Below, in pieces: positions 10,423-22,298 of a stretch of DNA of 64,000 bases (the stretch's first letter is position 1; the number at the start of each line of letters is the position of its first letter). The notes beneath the pieces were generated by a model, which was not told the origin of the DNA, ran no database searches, and was given only the letters and a program-made list of their open reading frames with translations. The stretch lies in NCBI GenBank assembly GCA_905250025.1, contig CAJNOJ010000172.1:1-64000 (forward strand), written 5' to 3'. This stretch comes from Adineta ricciae. Lineage: Eukaryota > Rotifera > Eurotatoria > Adinetida > Adinetidae. Position numbers and translations under genes: made by a program.

Positions 10423-11519
10423 ATGAGACAATCATCAATGTTTCTCTTTGCCATTTGCACAATGATTTTCCCATCGATCATTGTTGCACAATATGGACAT
10501 TGTGTTGCACGAAATGGTCGTAGTGGAGAATGTATAAGTACAAGTCGATGTAAAACTCTTGGTGGAACATCAGATCCTGCTAATCTTTGTCCAGGAGATC
10601 AATCAATTCAAGTAAATTCAATTGAAAGTGAATTTTCAGAAGAAATTTTCTTCTTTTAGTGTTGTACTTATCGTGATTGTCGTAATACTCAAAATATTGC
10701 TGGTATTTGTCAACCAACAGCAACATGTGGAGGAAAATCAGATCCAGCTAATCTTTGTCCAGGTGGAAATAATATTCAATGTTGTACAGGTGGTGGTAAT
10801 ACTGGTGGTAATCTTCCTCATCTTGATGCTAAACAATCAAATTATGCACGAATTATCGCACGAGCTGCAAAAGATAATGGATTACCATTTCGTGCTTGTG
10901 AAGTTGCTATTGTAACAGCTATTGTTGAATCAAATATTCGTGTTTATGCTAATTCAAAACTTCCCGAATCATATAAATATCCTCATGATGCTGTTGGTAA
11001 ATATTCAAAAAGAAAGATTTGTCTCTTGTTTTTCTTAATCGTTTGTTTCTTTTAATAGGATCTGATCATGATAGTGTTGGTATTTTTCAACAACGACCAA
11101 TCTATTGGGGAACTATAAGAGATTGTATGGATCCTCGAACAAGTGCGAATAAATTCTACAATGCTCTCAAAGGTGTCGCTGGATGGCAAAATGTCAGTGT
11201 TGGTACTGCTGCACAAAAAGTTCAACGATCAGCTTATCCTTNGTCTCTTGTTTTTCTTAATCGTTTGTTTCTTTTAATAGGATCTGATCATGATAGTGTT
11301 GGTATTTTTCAACAACGACCAATCTATTGGGGAACTATAAGAGATTGTATGGATCCTCGAACAAGTGCGAATAAATTCTACAATGCTCTCAAAGGTGTTG
11401 CTGGATGGCAAAATGTCAGTGTTGGTACTGCTGCACAAAAAGTTCAACGATCAGCTTATCCTTTACGATATGATCAACATGCTGCAAAAGCATTAGCGAT
11501 TTGTCAAAAGGCATATTAA
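10423..11519 (+). CDS. Secreted lysozyme-like protein with two Cys-rich N-terminal repeats
   Basis: The exon chain is 10423-10611, 10660-10996 and 11281-11519, with introns GTAAATT...TTTTAG and GTAAATA...AATAG. A signal peptide (MFLFAICTMIFPSIIVAQ) is followed by two short repeats of the C-x-R-x-G-x-C-x(5)-C-x(10)-LCPG-x(6)-CC type, then a Gly-rich linker. The catalytic-type domain has RIIARAAKDNGLPFRACEVA, an AIVESN glutamate site, SVGIFQQRPIYWGT, MDPRTSANKFYNALK and a QRSAYP signature. The last set is typical of secreted lysozyme/transglycosylase-like domains of Actinobacteria. Peptidoglycan attack in the gut or as defence is the likely role. The first copy of exon 3 (11059-11241) precedes an N and is an artefact or skipped duplicate. 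Acquisition by horizontal transfer, then fusion to an animal or fungal cysteine repeat, is inferred. Confidence 0.8.
11021..11463 (+). repeat. Direct duplication of intron end plus exon 3 across a single N
   Basis: 11021-11241 and 11243-11463 are essentially identical over 221 bases, starting inside the intron (GTCTCTTGTTTTTC) and covering most of exon 3, with one synonymous difference (GGTGTCGCT versus GGTGTTGCT). They abut at one N at 11242. This is what an overlap between two contigs or alleles looks like when it is joined without being merged. Confidence 0.85.
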
Positions 11520-12077
11520 ATATTTCTTTGACAAATTTCTTTCTTTTCATTAAATAAACTTTGTTCGATTGAAGAAATGAGGATTATGATTTGTATGTGA
11601 TCAGATTGGATTCTTGTATGACATATCTCACTGTGTATTGCATACTTGTCTATTATTAGAAATTTGATATCTGCATTTATTCTCACCGAACTGAAAAATA
11701 CCGATCGAACGCATGTGAGTCAAATCCTTCAAGGTTATGGGGTGCGTTTTTATACGATCTATTCATTAAAAAAATGGTTTTCAATATTGAGGACATAAGT
11801 TTTGTCGACGTTTATCCGCATAACAATGAAAATTCAGATGAGAAAAATGACCCAATTCTCATAGAAAATAGATCGAAAAATAAGGACAATGTTTGAAAAT
11901 TTTCGTTTGTGATAAACTCGTCTTATGTGCTGAAAAGAAAAGGTAAATTTTTGAATATTTGTTTTTTGATAAACAAAAACAGTTTATCTTTTCCGAATGA
12001 AGAGAAGAGAGTTATATATTATCTGTCTATTCACGAGATAAGTTCTCATTTTCGATCTTATTCATCAAAGTATAAGA
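11520..12077. other. Intergenic between lysozyme-like and cathepsin B genes
   Basis: It contains a poly(A)-signal-like TTAAATAAAC at about 11550 shortly after the lysozyme-like stop. No other feature is recognised. Confidence 0.4.
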
Positions 12078-12837
12078 TGCGTCTTCATATAGGTTTAATC
12101 ATTTGTTTTGCCTTTGTCATCGTCTCCGGTCATAATTTCGAAGGAAAAAAGAAAGGTTCGATTTTATCTGAAAGTTTCATCAATCGTATCAATAAAGCTC
12201 AATCAAAATGGGTGGCTGGACCGAATAAATTTCAAACATGGTCAAAATCAGCTATAAAACGATTAATGGGTGTTCTTCCAGAACACTTCATTCAAGTCAA
12301 ACATCTTGATGCAATTGTACATGAAGTTCCAAATGATTTACCGACGAATTTTGATGCAAGAGAACAATGGCCAAATTGTTCAACAATCAGAGAAGTTCGT
12401 GATCAAGGAAGGTAAATATTTTCTTTTGAAAAAAAAAGAAGAAAATCTAAAGAAGCAAATTTTCTTTTCAGTTGTGGAAGTTGTTGGGCATTTGGTGCTG
12501 TTGAAGCCATGTCAGATCGTATCTGTATAGCATCCAATGGTCAACAAAATGCACATATATCAGCTGAAGATCTTGTTTGTATGTTGAAATTGTATTTTCT
12601 TTCTTTGTCAAATACATTTTTCGATATTTCAGCATGTTGTTTATTATGTGGACAAGGTTGTAATGGAGGTTTTCCAACTGCTGCTTGGAATCATTATCGA
12701 TTTACTGGATTAGTTACTGGTGGAAATTACAATTCGAAACAAGGTTGTGAACCATACACAATTCCTTCATGTGATCATCAGTATATTGCAAATTTGTCGC
12801 ATACGCTTTGTTTATCTTTATTTTTATTTTTATTTTA
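12078..12837 (+). CDS. CTSB: Cathepsin B-like cysteine protease, N-terminal part
   Basis: A lysosomal or secreted papain-family (C1A) protease. The start at 12078 gives a clean signal peptide ([18 protein letters not shown]). A propeptide follows with [20 protein letters not shown], then the mature N-terminus [14 protein letters not shown]. Exon 2 (12472-12578) carries the catalytic cysteine in [12 protein letters not shown] and SAEDLVSCC. Exon 3 (12633-12780) has [15 protein letters not shown] and [10 protein letters not shown], diagnostic of cathepsin B. Introns are 12411-12471, 12579-12632 (GTATGTT...TTTCAG) and one opening at 12781 that runs into the assembly gap. The occluding-loop end and the catalytic His and Asn are lost in the gap, because sequence beyond it belongs to another gene. 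The truncation is therefore technical. Confidence 0.9.
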
Positions 12838-12865
12838 NNNNNNNNNNNNNNNNNNNNNNNNNNNN
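12838..12865. other. Assembly gap (28 N)
   Basis: The run of N separates the cathepsin B gene (+) from the ZIP transporter gene (-). Both are cut in mid-gene here, so real sequence of at least several hundred bases is missing or the join is wrong. Confidence 0.95.
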
Positions 12866-14172
12866 CTACCACGTTTCTGACAAAATTCTTCACAAACGAT
12901 TGAAATTGTCATTCGAAGACAATTACTGATTGAAACCATTGCAATAGCACCAATGGTTAATCCATCAATAAATCCATGAAGTGTATCACCAATTAATATC
13001 ATCCATCCAATTGGTTTCATTTGTTGGAGATTTTCTTTCAAACTTTTGGTATTTTTCTGATGAAGAATTGCCTTTCAAACACAAAAAGAAAAAACAAAAG
13101 AGAATTTCAGATAAGATGACTTCTTCATGTCAAAGATTTCTTTTGTTAATTTTAATCGAATATTCTTCTTCTTCTTCTAAAAATAAACCTACCGAAATAT
13201 CTTCATCAACATGATCATGTGTTGGAATTGTCTAAATCATTTAAAAAATTCGAAAGAAAAAAGAAATGAAATGTATCAAACCGTTTGAATATGAAAAAAT
13301 ATAGTTGATAATTGATCACGCATAAAAAATAAATATATAATTATTAATCCTACAAGACCTTTGTTAATAAATGTTGATTCTTTATCATGAGATTCAACAT
13401 CAAATCCCTTTGTAAAATACAAAATAAAATTCAATTTTTAATGAAAAAAAAACAATTTATTTACCATTGGAATTAAATGAAATATTCCTGTTCCAAGAAG
13501 TGTTCCTACCGCTATTCGAAACAACAAATTAATTGAATTTTATCAAAACAAATATTACCCAAACCAATAAAACATGATAAAATCCATTTGAAAATTGGTC
13601 TTTTTCGAAAAGGTAAAATAATGGCACCAAATAAAGCAGTTAAATTAATCAAAGTTACTGAGATTAAACCAAATAGAAAATCTTTAAAGAAGAAAAAAAA
13701 AACAAATTCTTTATTTTTTGTTTTCAATTTCTTAAATAAACAAACGTTTCCATTTTGATGATTCTCGACTTTTATGACACGATGGATTCAATTTCATTGT
13801 GGCTAAAATTGGTGTTAAACGATGAAGATCTTCTTTTGATAAACTTGAATTTTCATTTAAATGAAATTTTTCTAATATTTCATTGGACGATGAAAAACAC
13901 TTGAAGAGAAAAAAAAAGGAAAATTTTCAAAACGAATAAGAGGGAAAAAAAGAAATTTTTATTACTTGATTGGAATGATTTCTTTGATTTTGATTTAGTT
14001 GTTTATCGTGTTCATTTGCTTGAATTAATTTTTCATAAAATAATTTCAAATTCGTTGAATCTTTCAAATGTGAATAAAGTAAATTATTTTCCAAAGAATT
14101 TAATTGATCATTTTTAGTCGAAATAACATTCGAATTAATAAGAATAAGAAGAATCGTAAATAATCTTATCAT
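12866..14172 (-). CDS. SLC39: ZIP-family zinc/metal transporter (SLC39), C-terminus lost in gap
   Basis: A plasma-membrane or vesicular zinc importer of the LIV-1/ZIP type. Exon 1 (14172-13966) begins with a signal peptide (MIRLFTILLILINSN). Exon 2 starts at 13899 (CFSSSNEILEKFHLN) and continues the extracellular region, like the ectodomain of ZIP4/12. Later exons encode TM segments: FLFGLISVTLINLTALFGA; VGTLLGTGIFHLIPM, the helix-3 motif of ZIPs; and FINKGLVGLIIIYLFFMRD. The metal-site helix is GDTLHGFIDGLTIGA, where HN is HG, followed by ISIVCEEF, the EEF form seen in ZIP8/ZIP14-like members. After EEF the expected PHELGD is not seen; the frame runs to CQKRG and then the gap. Introns are short with GT-AG ends. 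The missing part is helices 5-8. Confidence 0.85.
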
Positions 14173-14501
14173 CTAAATAGATTTTCTTCTCATTTAAATC
14201 AAATTCGATTTTGAAAAATGAAATTTCTCTTTCATAATTACTTTGACGTAAGAGAAAAAGAAAGTAACTTGTCGATATGTATAAAGATTGAATGAATCGA
14301 TAACAAACGTGTCATTTTGTATTCGTTTCATCGGACGTTTTTTTTTTCTCATCGGATCTCAAGCGTAAAAAACACAAGACATATGAAATATATTGATGAT
14401 TTCATTTTCGGATATTCTCTTCGATTTATTTGAAAGAAAAATTTCTTTTTTGAATATTTTAAAGAAACAAAAGAAAACGAAGTCATTTTTGTATTTGAAT
14501 A
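14173..14501. other. Intergenic
   Basis: Short AT-rich spacer upstream of the ZIP gene (minus strand) and downstream of the small secreted protein gene. Nothing else is seen. Confidence 0.4.
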
Positions 14502-14744
14502 TTATTGTGAATAATCATCCATAGGATCATACCGATAATTTTGTTCGTTTGTTCGTTTATGAATTGATGTTATTCGATGACATGAACAAACACTAATTAA
14601 TGGCATTTGTTCATTTACACGAGAACAATAAGTTATACAATAATGACTTAAATCCCAAACAAAACGACCTTCAATATTTTCAATTTGTAAACATATCGAA
14701 TATAAAGCAAAAACAATGATGAAACTTTTCAATGAGAAATTCAT
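14502..14744 (-). CDS. Small secreted cysteine-containing protein, 80 aa
   Basis: A single-exon ORF that begins with a good signal peptide (MNFSLKSFIIVFALYSIC) and encodes a mature part of about 55 residues. That part has a C-x(3)-C pair (HYCITYCSR) and a CSC motif, followed by a Tyr/Asp-rich end (YRYDPMDDYSQ). Four mature cysteines could form two disulfides. I do not recognise a family. It could be a neuropeptide or secreted effector precursor, or the start of a longer spliced gene. Codon use and the signal sequence make it likely to be real. Confidence 0.5.
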   Translation of the reverse strand: MNFSLKSFIIVFALYSICLQIENIEGRFVWDLSHYCITYCSRVNEQMPLISVCSCHRITSIHKRTNEQNYRYDPMDDYSQ

Positions 14745-15165
14745 TGTTATTTGTTAATTTCTAAAAGAAATTTCAGAAGTTGATTTTTTTTTTAAATATT
14801 TTCCATAAGAAATCTTACTTTATGTTGGATTTTTTTTCTTGATTTTGAATGATATGAAATGAAAAGATTTTGATTAACTTTATATAGACATCAGAATTCG
14901 ATTGATTTTGTAAGGAAATGTGATATTTCCTGAAACAAAATACGTCATTAATCTCGAAATGTCAAATCAATTAAGAGAAATCCATTGAAATCTTGACAAA
15001 TCAATTAAATGCTAAAAACGTTCTTTTAATCGTTAAACAAAAGACTCATTGATTTTCTCTTTTCTTTTCTTTTCTTCCCTTTTGAAATATCGAAATGATT
15101 TTGGAATGTCAAATTAAAGAAAAGATAAGAAAAAGAAATGTTTTACATTCTTTTCATTTGTAACA
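14745..15165. other. Divergent intergenic region
   Basis: It separates the minus-strand small secreted gene from the plus-strand membrane protein gene and so probably holds both promoters. It is very AT-rich with (TTTTC) runs near 15058-15080. Confidence 0.4.
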
Positions 15166-16162
15166 ATGATTCAATTCTGGTTACTTTCTTCTTTTTTTCT
15201 CTTATTTCAATATTCTTTTGCAAATCAATGTATTTATTTGATTATTAAATCTGATAATACAACTGATACATGTGTTAATTCAAATTGTTCACAATTTCTT
15301 GATATTAAATCATTAATTGTTCAACCAAAAACATGTAAAACTGATCAATTATCTTTTTCATTTTCATCATATAAAACATTTGTTATATTTCGTCATGAAC
15401 TTGGATGGAAATTAGGTGATTTATTTTATTCGAAATTGAATTCTCATATGAATCGTCAATTAATTTTATATTTGAATGAAATAAATGAAGATGATCAACC
15501 ATTTGATTATAAAGAATTAATTCATTTAGGAATACATTTGGATTTTTATATTATTTTCATTAAAAATCATTCAGAATGGATAATGTCAAAATTGAAATTG
15601 TAATTTGAAATTTAGTTTTTATTATTTATTTCTGCGTTTTTTTTCTTAGTCGATGTTTGAAATTCAGTGCATTTGATAAATATCCATGTACAAGTCAAAT
15701 TCTTTCACCTTTACATTGGATTTCTCATCAACAATCAACATTTTCGACAACAGAATTCATTTCAACAACAGAAATTATTCGAAAAGAAATCAAATCATCG
15801 ACAAATTTCATTTTATTTGTAAGAAAAAAAAAAACAAAATTGATTAAGATAAAAATTGATTTCTTTTTGAATAGATTTGTCTTTTATTATGTAGTCTTTT
15901 CATAATCATCATAATCTTTATTTTTATTTGGAAATATTTAATTAATCATCGAAAAATTCTTTCTGAACCTTCAATTGAAAAGTATTTCTTTGTTTTTCTT
16001 GAAAAACTTCATTAAAACGATTATTTTAGAATATCTTCAATATCTACAATAACAATCGATCGAAGAGAATCATTTAATCATCATCAATCAATGGTTTTAG
16101 ATACAAATTCTGTTGAAAGACAACAAGAATTTGTTTTAATTTCATCTACAAATTTTTTTTAA
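15166..16162 (+). CDS. Single-pass type I membrane protein, 280 aa, unknown
   Basis: Four exons (15166-15599, 15650-15818, 15875-15981, 16030-16162) join in frame through introns of 48-56 nt. The product has a signal peptide (WLLSSFFLLFQYSFANQ). Its ectodomain of about 190 residues has paired cysteines (CVNSNCSQF, LIVQPKTC, FRCLKFSAFDKYPC) and a Ser/Thr-rich stalk (STFSTTEFISTTE). A transmembrane helix (CLLLCSLFIIIIIFIFIW) is followed by a cytoplasmic tail of roughly 60 residues. No enzyme motif is visible. Its layout is that of a receptor or adhesion molecule. It lies immediately upstream of TTC7 on the same strand, only about 80 bases before the first TTC7 exon I can recognise, but no shared role follows from that. 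Confidence 0.75.
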
Positions 16163-16242
16163 ATAAAATTTTCTTTTTAATCAATGACATCTTCATTAAA
16201 GAATTTCATTCGATTTCCAATCTTTATCACTCGAATATAGAT

Positions 16243-19200
16243 TTTATTCATTCTTTGGATCGAAGATTATTTTGAATTTAAAGAAATTATGTTTCCAAGA
16301 ATTTCCAATATTCATGAAGAATTCGTTAAATCAGCAGCAAATAGTAAACTTTGTTTCGAATTTTCTTTATTATTTTCATTGAAAATGTTTTCTTAGATGA
16401 TTTGAGACAAATTANTAAAATCAGGTGGATTATGTCGAACATTCGAAGGACAATGTTTATTAGCTAAATTATATTATGCACAAGGACGTTTTGATGAATG
16501 TTTAACAAGTGTTGATTTAGCAATTAATTCAATACCAAATGAAGATGAAGAAGAACCACATCGATCATCTTTATTATTAGCTGAAGTTTATTCACTCAAA
16601 GGTCTTTTATTAGAGAAAAAAGATGAAGAATTATTTGATATTATCAAAGCATTTGATGATTCATGTAAACTAAGTAAAACATATTATGCAGAAGTTGAAA
16701 AAGCGAAAAATTTAAGTAATGAAAATTTGGATATTGAAAATTCATTAATTGAAATAGCTTATCAACGTTTACCACTTTTACATGCAGCAAATAAGTAATT
16801 TTCTCTCTCTCTCTCTCTTTTTGATTTAATATATGTTTGTTTGTCATTTAGTAATGTTGCAACAGCAATTGAAATTTTTCGTTCGTATATACAAAATGTT
16901 CACATAAAATCATTGGAAACAATGCGACAAGTCTGACTTTTCTTAAATAAATAAAATTTTTTTTGAAAATGTTCTTTAGACATTGATAAAACAATATGCA
17001 CAACTATTAATAAAATGTGTTTGTAAAGGAAATTATCCTCCAATCAATGGCGATTCCAATGATCATCATCATCATCATCATCATCATCATTTTCTTCCTC
17101 ATCGTCGAAATTCTCAGTAAAGATTTGTTCAAAAGAAAAACAAAACATCAAATAAATGATATTTATTTAGACCATTATTTGTTCCTCGAGATGTTGATGA
17201 AGAAATTTTACTTTTATTATTATTGGGTCAATCAGCAACATTAAATGAAGCAGTACTCGATTGGCAACCTGAATACGAAGCACAACGAGAACGAAGTCAT
17301 CAAGCTGCTTATAATATTCTTTCACTTTTAGCGATATTTTTATCTCGTAAACAAGCATTTCATTTAATTGCAGAAGTAAACTATTCAAACAAATCTTTTT
17401 TTTTTGAATTATTTTCTTTTCATTTTTGTTTTTCAAAAGTCTTATGAACAAGCACTTCGATTTTCTTTTGAACATTTTCAAACTTGGTATAATTACGGTT
17501 TAGCATTAATTTCATCTGGTCAATCATTTCGAGCATATCTTATTTTAAAAGAATGTCTTCGAATGCAACCACAAAATATTCAAGTTTATTTACAACTTTC
17601 AAAAATTATTCTTCAATATATTTATGATGTTTGTTTACATTTTTCTTTTCGAAATATTTTCTTTTCTTTTTTCCTTGTTCAGGTTCCTTCGTTATTTGAA
17701 ACATTTCCATCAAGTGGTGAAGATGTTCAACCATTAATAAAACAAACATTGAATCAACAACAACAAAATCAATATGAACAACGACCACCATTTCTTGATT
17801 TAGTATATTTTTTTCATTTTTCAATTTGTGAAATTTATCGTTTTTGTTTTTGGTCATAAAAAGATTGATGAAGCGATCAATTATTGTCAACAAGCAAAAG
17901 AATTACAAAATCCTCCATTTCCTCGATCATTACTTCTTCTTGCTTTGGCTCAATCATTTAAAGCTCGTCAAACATCGATTCATCAAGATCGACAAAAATT
18001 ATTTCAATCAGCGATTAAAGAACTTCGAGAGTAATCTTACTTTGGATTTTTTATTTCATCAATCTTTTTTTCATTTATTTTCAATAGATGTGTTGAATTA
18101 GATCCATATGATTCAATTGCACATTTTCATTTAGCACAAAATTTATCTTTTCTCAATCAAGTTTGTTCTTTTCAATAAAATTTCATATTTCAAATCTTTT
18201 TTCGAATAGACCGATGAAGCTTTGAAATCCATTGAAACTTGTTTATTTTTATCACCCGATGATAAACACGCACTTCATCTTCATACACTTCTATTAACTG
18301 CAAAGAAACAAATTCCTGAAGCTTATGCACAAATTTATCGTGCAACAAATGATTATCCTGACATAAAGTATGTACAAAAAAAAACAAATCTCAAATCCAA
18401 CTTAATATTTCTTTCTTTAGTTTATTGTTAACAAAAGCATCGATTGAAGAAGAGTTATATGGATGTGAACAATCCATTGTAACTTGTAAAGAAGCTTTAA
18501 TTTTATGGAAAACTGAAATTGAACCATTATTAATGACTAATTCTCATCATACTCGAGGAATTTCTCATTCAAGGTAAAAAGAAAAGATACAAAATATAAA
18601 ATGAAATTCGTTTTATTTTGATTTAGTGCTGGAAATCGTACAATTGGTCGATCACAAAATCCTTCGATTAATACTGAAGGTGAAATTGAACAAAATCCAA
18701 CTGGAGTATTGAAAGTTGAAGATGGAATTAAAAATTTATTATTATTAAATATTCGAACTTCATCTGGTTTAGTTAATGACGAAAATTTTCTTTCAAATAA
18801 TCGTTCTTCAACTTCATTATTCTCAATTCAACCGGTTTATTTTAATTTAATTCAAATTTTTGAACATCTCGGTAGAAAAACTTTCTTAATCGAAATATTT
18901 TTTGTTGTCTTTATCTTAATATTTTAGTTCGATATTACATAAAATTAGATAAAATTGATGAAAGTGAACGTTGTTTAAAAGAAATTTCCCCATTAAGTCC
19001 ATTTTGTCATCAAATGTTTTATCTGCGTGGATTAATTTACAATGCTCGTGGTCAATTAAAATTAGCCAAACAAAATTATAATGATGCTCTGGCGATCAAT
19101 CCTTTTCATTATCCAACATTAATACAATTAACAAAACTTTTAATTCAAATTGGAAATTATTCTTTAGCTGAAAAATATGCACGTGATGCTATTTCAATTC

Positions 19201-19413
19201 AACCATCAAATTATCAACCTTGGTAAGAAGAGAATTTGATTTCTTTGCTAATCGAATAAAGTTTTTTGGTTTTTATTCCAAAGGTATTTATTAAGTTTAT
19301 CAATGGAAGCTCGTGGTGAATACGAACAATCGGTTGATGTTGGTGCAACAGCTGTTCATTTAGAAGGAGACTCACCTATCGTTTCTTATCATTCGATTAT
19401 CCGAGTACTCTAG
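16243..19413 (+). CDS. TTC7: TTC7 homologue (TPR scaffold of the PI4KA complex)
   Basis: TTC7, with EFR3 and FAM126, tethers PI4-kinase alpha to the plasma membrane. At least twelve short-intron exons encode consecutive TPR segments. Recognisable blocks are FEGQCLLAKLYYAQGRFDE; the conserved FVPRDVDEEILLLLLLGQ; YNILSLLAIFLSRKQAFHLI; SFEHFQTWYNYGLALIS; the long TPR run ending ALAINPFHYPTLIQL and YSLAEKYARDAISIQPSNY; and the C-terminus VSYHSIIRVL, matching the family ending. A CAT microsatellite (17061-17090) encodes ten histidines in a loop. One N at 16416 disturbs the frame before KSGGLCRTFEGQ. The first exon and start codon are not identified; exon WIEDYFEFKEIMFPRI is the most upstream I can read. 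The stop lies 31 bases from the stop of the convergent neighbour. Confidence 0.88.
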
Positions 19414-19444
19414 TCACATTTTCTTTTTCTTTTCTCCTTTGATA

Positions 19445-21108
19445 TTAATTATATTTATTATGATGTAAACGTAAATAATGTCCGGGTAAAAGTGTATCGT
19501 AGATATCTGATTGATTTTCATGTTTCCCATATGATAGTGTACGATTTTGATTGATTGGAGGACGGGTTGAAGAGAAATTAGCAAGAGGTTCGTACGGAGG
19601 CGCAGGCTGAAATTAAAAACAAGACTTTGAGAAGTGAAAATATAAGAAATGATTCATTAAGACGTACAGGAATAGCACCAGGTTTTGCTGCTGTGGTTGT
19701 TGACGGTGACGACGACGACGATGATGATGAGCCAGATGATGGTCGTCGAACTTGCTGTTGTGGTTTAATTGTAGGTGGAGGAATTTGCGGTCGTCGTGTA
19801 TAAGTATGTTTTAATGTTGGATCGATTTCACTTGGTTTCAGTGGTTGTTCACGTTGAGATGGTGAACGACGTTCAAGAGCTTCCTTTACGGCATTGACTA
19901 CATTTTGATAAACAACTTGATTCGGATGCGGCTTCGGTTGTGGTCGATCTTGTGGAAATACCGATGGTTGATAAGGACTTTCATAAGAACCCCATGGTGG
20001 ATACATCGCTGGAGGCGGATTGGGTCGATTTCGTTGATCTTGAACATATTCTTCCATGACACGACGAATACCTTGTAGTTCTCGTAAAAGAATTAAATCC
20101 GCATTGGGTCCACGTGGATCAGACAGCGGTCTGTGAACTGCTGGTATTGATATTGGTGCTGAGGATGAGGATGACGAATGAGATAAACGACGTGACGGTG
20201 GTTTCTTTTGAAATTGAGTTCGATGTTTTTTACATAGATGTTGAGACTGATGAGAAGAAGAAGATTCGTCTGAATGAGTTCTATGACGATGTTTATGTAA
20301 TAGACCGTGTGAGTAAGCAAAATCTTCCATTGCAGCAGCAAAATAAGGATCATTTTCAATTAATTCTGCAATCTCAGCTTGATCATCATCACGTTCTAAG
20401 TCATGAAATGATTTCTTCGTTCGTTTTTTCGAAAAATGGGATGCTGAAGAAGGTATTGTCGGCGTTTCTTGCTCCCGTTGCTGTTGTTCTCCTGCCTGTT
20501 GACCTTGCTCTAGTATATGCCGCTGCATATTGAGTAAATGCTGTTGAAAAGCCTCTTGCTGTTGTTGAACTTGTCTCAGTTCTTCTTCTGTTAAAGGTCG
20601 ATGCGTATCGTCCTGTGTAGTCGTCGTCGCATTAATGATATTATTAGCAGTAATAATTGGCGGACCATCGTGCTCTTCAACTACCTAGAACAATGAAAGC
20701 GCTTCAAGTAAATATGAACAGAGATATATCGACCTCTGATATAGGCTCAGGTCTCCTTGATATTCTTCGTTCCATTTCTTCATTGGTGGCTTCCAATGTT
20801 GGTAAACGTGAAGTCAGATTCAATGGTGGAACTGGAATCTGTTGATTAATTCCATATTTAGGTTGACTGTGTAACGCAGGAACAACTTGAGGTCGATTGG
20901 TAATTGGCATTTGATCTAACGTTGCCACTCGAACCAACCGTGGCGTATGTCGATGATGTTTTCGACGCTGTCGTGGTAAACATGATGTAATAGCATGATG
21001 ACCATTTAACAATTGATTTGCATAATCTACACTGTAGTTATGATAGTAGACATCATAGTCATCGTCATCAGATAAACAATCGTCGTAGTAATCGTCGTAG
21101 TAGCTCAT
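19445..21108 (-). CDS. Low-complexity basic/Ser/Pro/Gln-rich protein, 517 aa, unknown
   Basis: Three exons (21108-20734, 20684-19668, 19606-19445), all with phase-0 junctions, make one intact frame starting MSYYDDYYDDCLSDDDDYD and ending LRLHHNKYN. The N-terminus is Tyr/Asp-rich. The middle is a predicted coiled coil around QQQQEAFQQHLLNMQRHILE, then an ordered-looking patch (IAELIENDPYFAAAMEDFAY), a His/Ser-rich tract (HKHRHRTHSDESSSSHQS) and Pro-rich SH3/WW-ligand-like stretches (RPNPPPAMYPPWGSY). A GSSSSSSSSPSTTT tract precedes the last intron. No domain family is recognised. An intrinsically disordered scaffold or nuclear protein is possible. Tail-to-tail with TTC7 with a 31-base gap, so the 3' UTRs should overlap. 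Confidence 0.7.
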
Positions 21109-22170
21109 CACTTTGTAATGATATCGACTATGAAAAACAAATGCCCATGAGACACCACGTTGGCGGCGTAGCGCGAAGGTTTTTTTTCTTTTTCTCGATG
21201 TATGCAAGGTTTTTTTCATTGGGAGAATATTTGTCATCGAAATGGTATGTAATATTCGATCGACTATTTATCATTGAATCATTTTGTAACAAATTTCCTT
21301 TTTCGCTCTCAATAAAATGCATGTATATTAGTAATATTTTATTATTTCTCATTATCGTTGAAAACGTATGTGGATAGTATTCAAAATATCATCCAATACC
21401 CTCAAATCACTATTACCGATTTAATCCTAGTCTACGCCAAAGTTGTTCATCTTTGACTCATACCAGAAATCTATGCAACTTCTATTATGTGTGGAAAGAA
21501 GCAAAAGTTTACTATCATGATGTTCTCTACGAAATAGACCTAAAATTATGCAACTTGAATTCAGAGAATAATTTCATCACAAGCTTTGAAAAGCTCGGAC
21601 GTAGAAATACAAAAGTCAATCAATCTTTCTTTTTAGTTACAGATCTGAGTTTTAGAGAATGCATTCCTGGAGTACATTTGTCTGTCATTTAAAATTGTTG
21701 CAAGGAAGGAACACCGTCGAAAATCCGAAGAGAAAGCGAGGTACAAATTTTCCACGAAATAATGCTATTGGCAGCCACATGTTATCGTCTGTTATTTGTT
21801 TTAGTAAATAGAAAGATTTTGTATTCGCACGAAGTAGAAAGATATTCGAAGAAAATGGTTTATTGGCGATGCTGGCAATAGTGAGAGAATAAGATAGACG
21901 AATAGAATTTCATGGCTTATCGTCATTGTTTTCAAAAGAGATAATGTTTGTACACGCCAATACATACAAAGCCGGTCACTATTAGATATCACTAGTTGAA
22001 ACCAACATCTAAGACAAATCATCCATATACTTGAACGGAGGAACCGCTTCGTCCAGCCACCTTTTGATTTTTATCTTCTTTACGACGCGCGACGCAATTG
22101 CATATATGACGGTTGTTCCGGCCGGTCGAGTCCTTTATATTTGTTTGTCCGACCGCTATGCATCTTTCCA
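21109..22170. other. Intergenic with no recognised gene
   Basis: No domain-bearing frame is seen. The left part presumably holds the promoter of the low-complexity gene on the minus strand. Confidence 0.4.
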
Positions 22171-22174
22171 GACG

Positions 22175-22183
22175 TATAAATAG
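22175..22183 (+). promoter_or_regulatory. TATA box (TATAAATAG)
   Basis: An exact TATAAATAG lies 124 bases upstream of the first ATG (22299) of a small gene. The same exact box, at a similar distance, precedes the 74-aa gene at 59185. The intervening leader is pyrimidine-rich. Confidence 0.6.
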
Positions 22184-22298
22184 TCGAGGAATTCATATAA
22201 GCCACTAACATAATCGACTTTTACCAGTAAACACTCGTTTGTGTTATCCGCGCTGTCACCGCCCTATAGACATATCCACCATCGTCAAGACTGAAGAA

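Noticed and set aside
17055-17095. CAT microsatellite as a noncoding repeat
   Set aside because: It is in frame within a TTC7 exon and encodes a His run, so it belongs to the gene.
20114-20533. Plus-strand open frame opposite the low-complexity gene
   Set aside because: It is a shadow of the minus-strand exon, whose Gln/Ser/His codons give open frames on the other strand.
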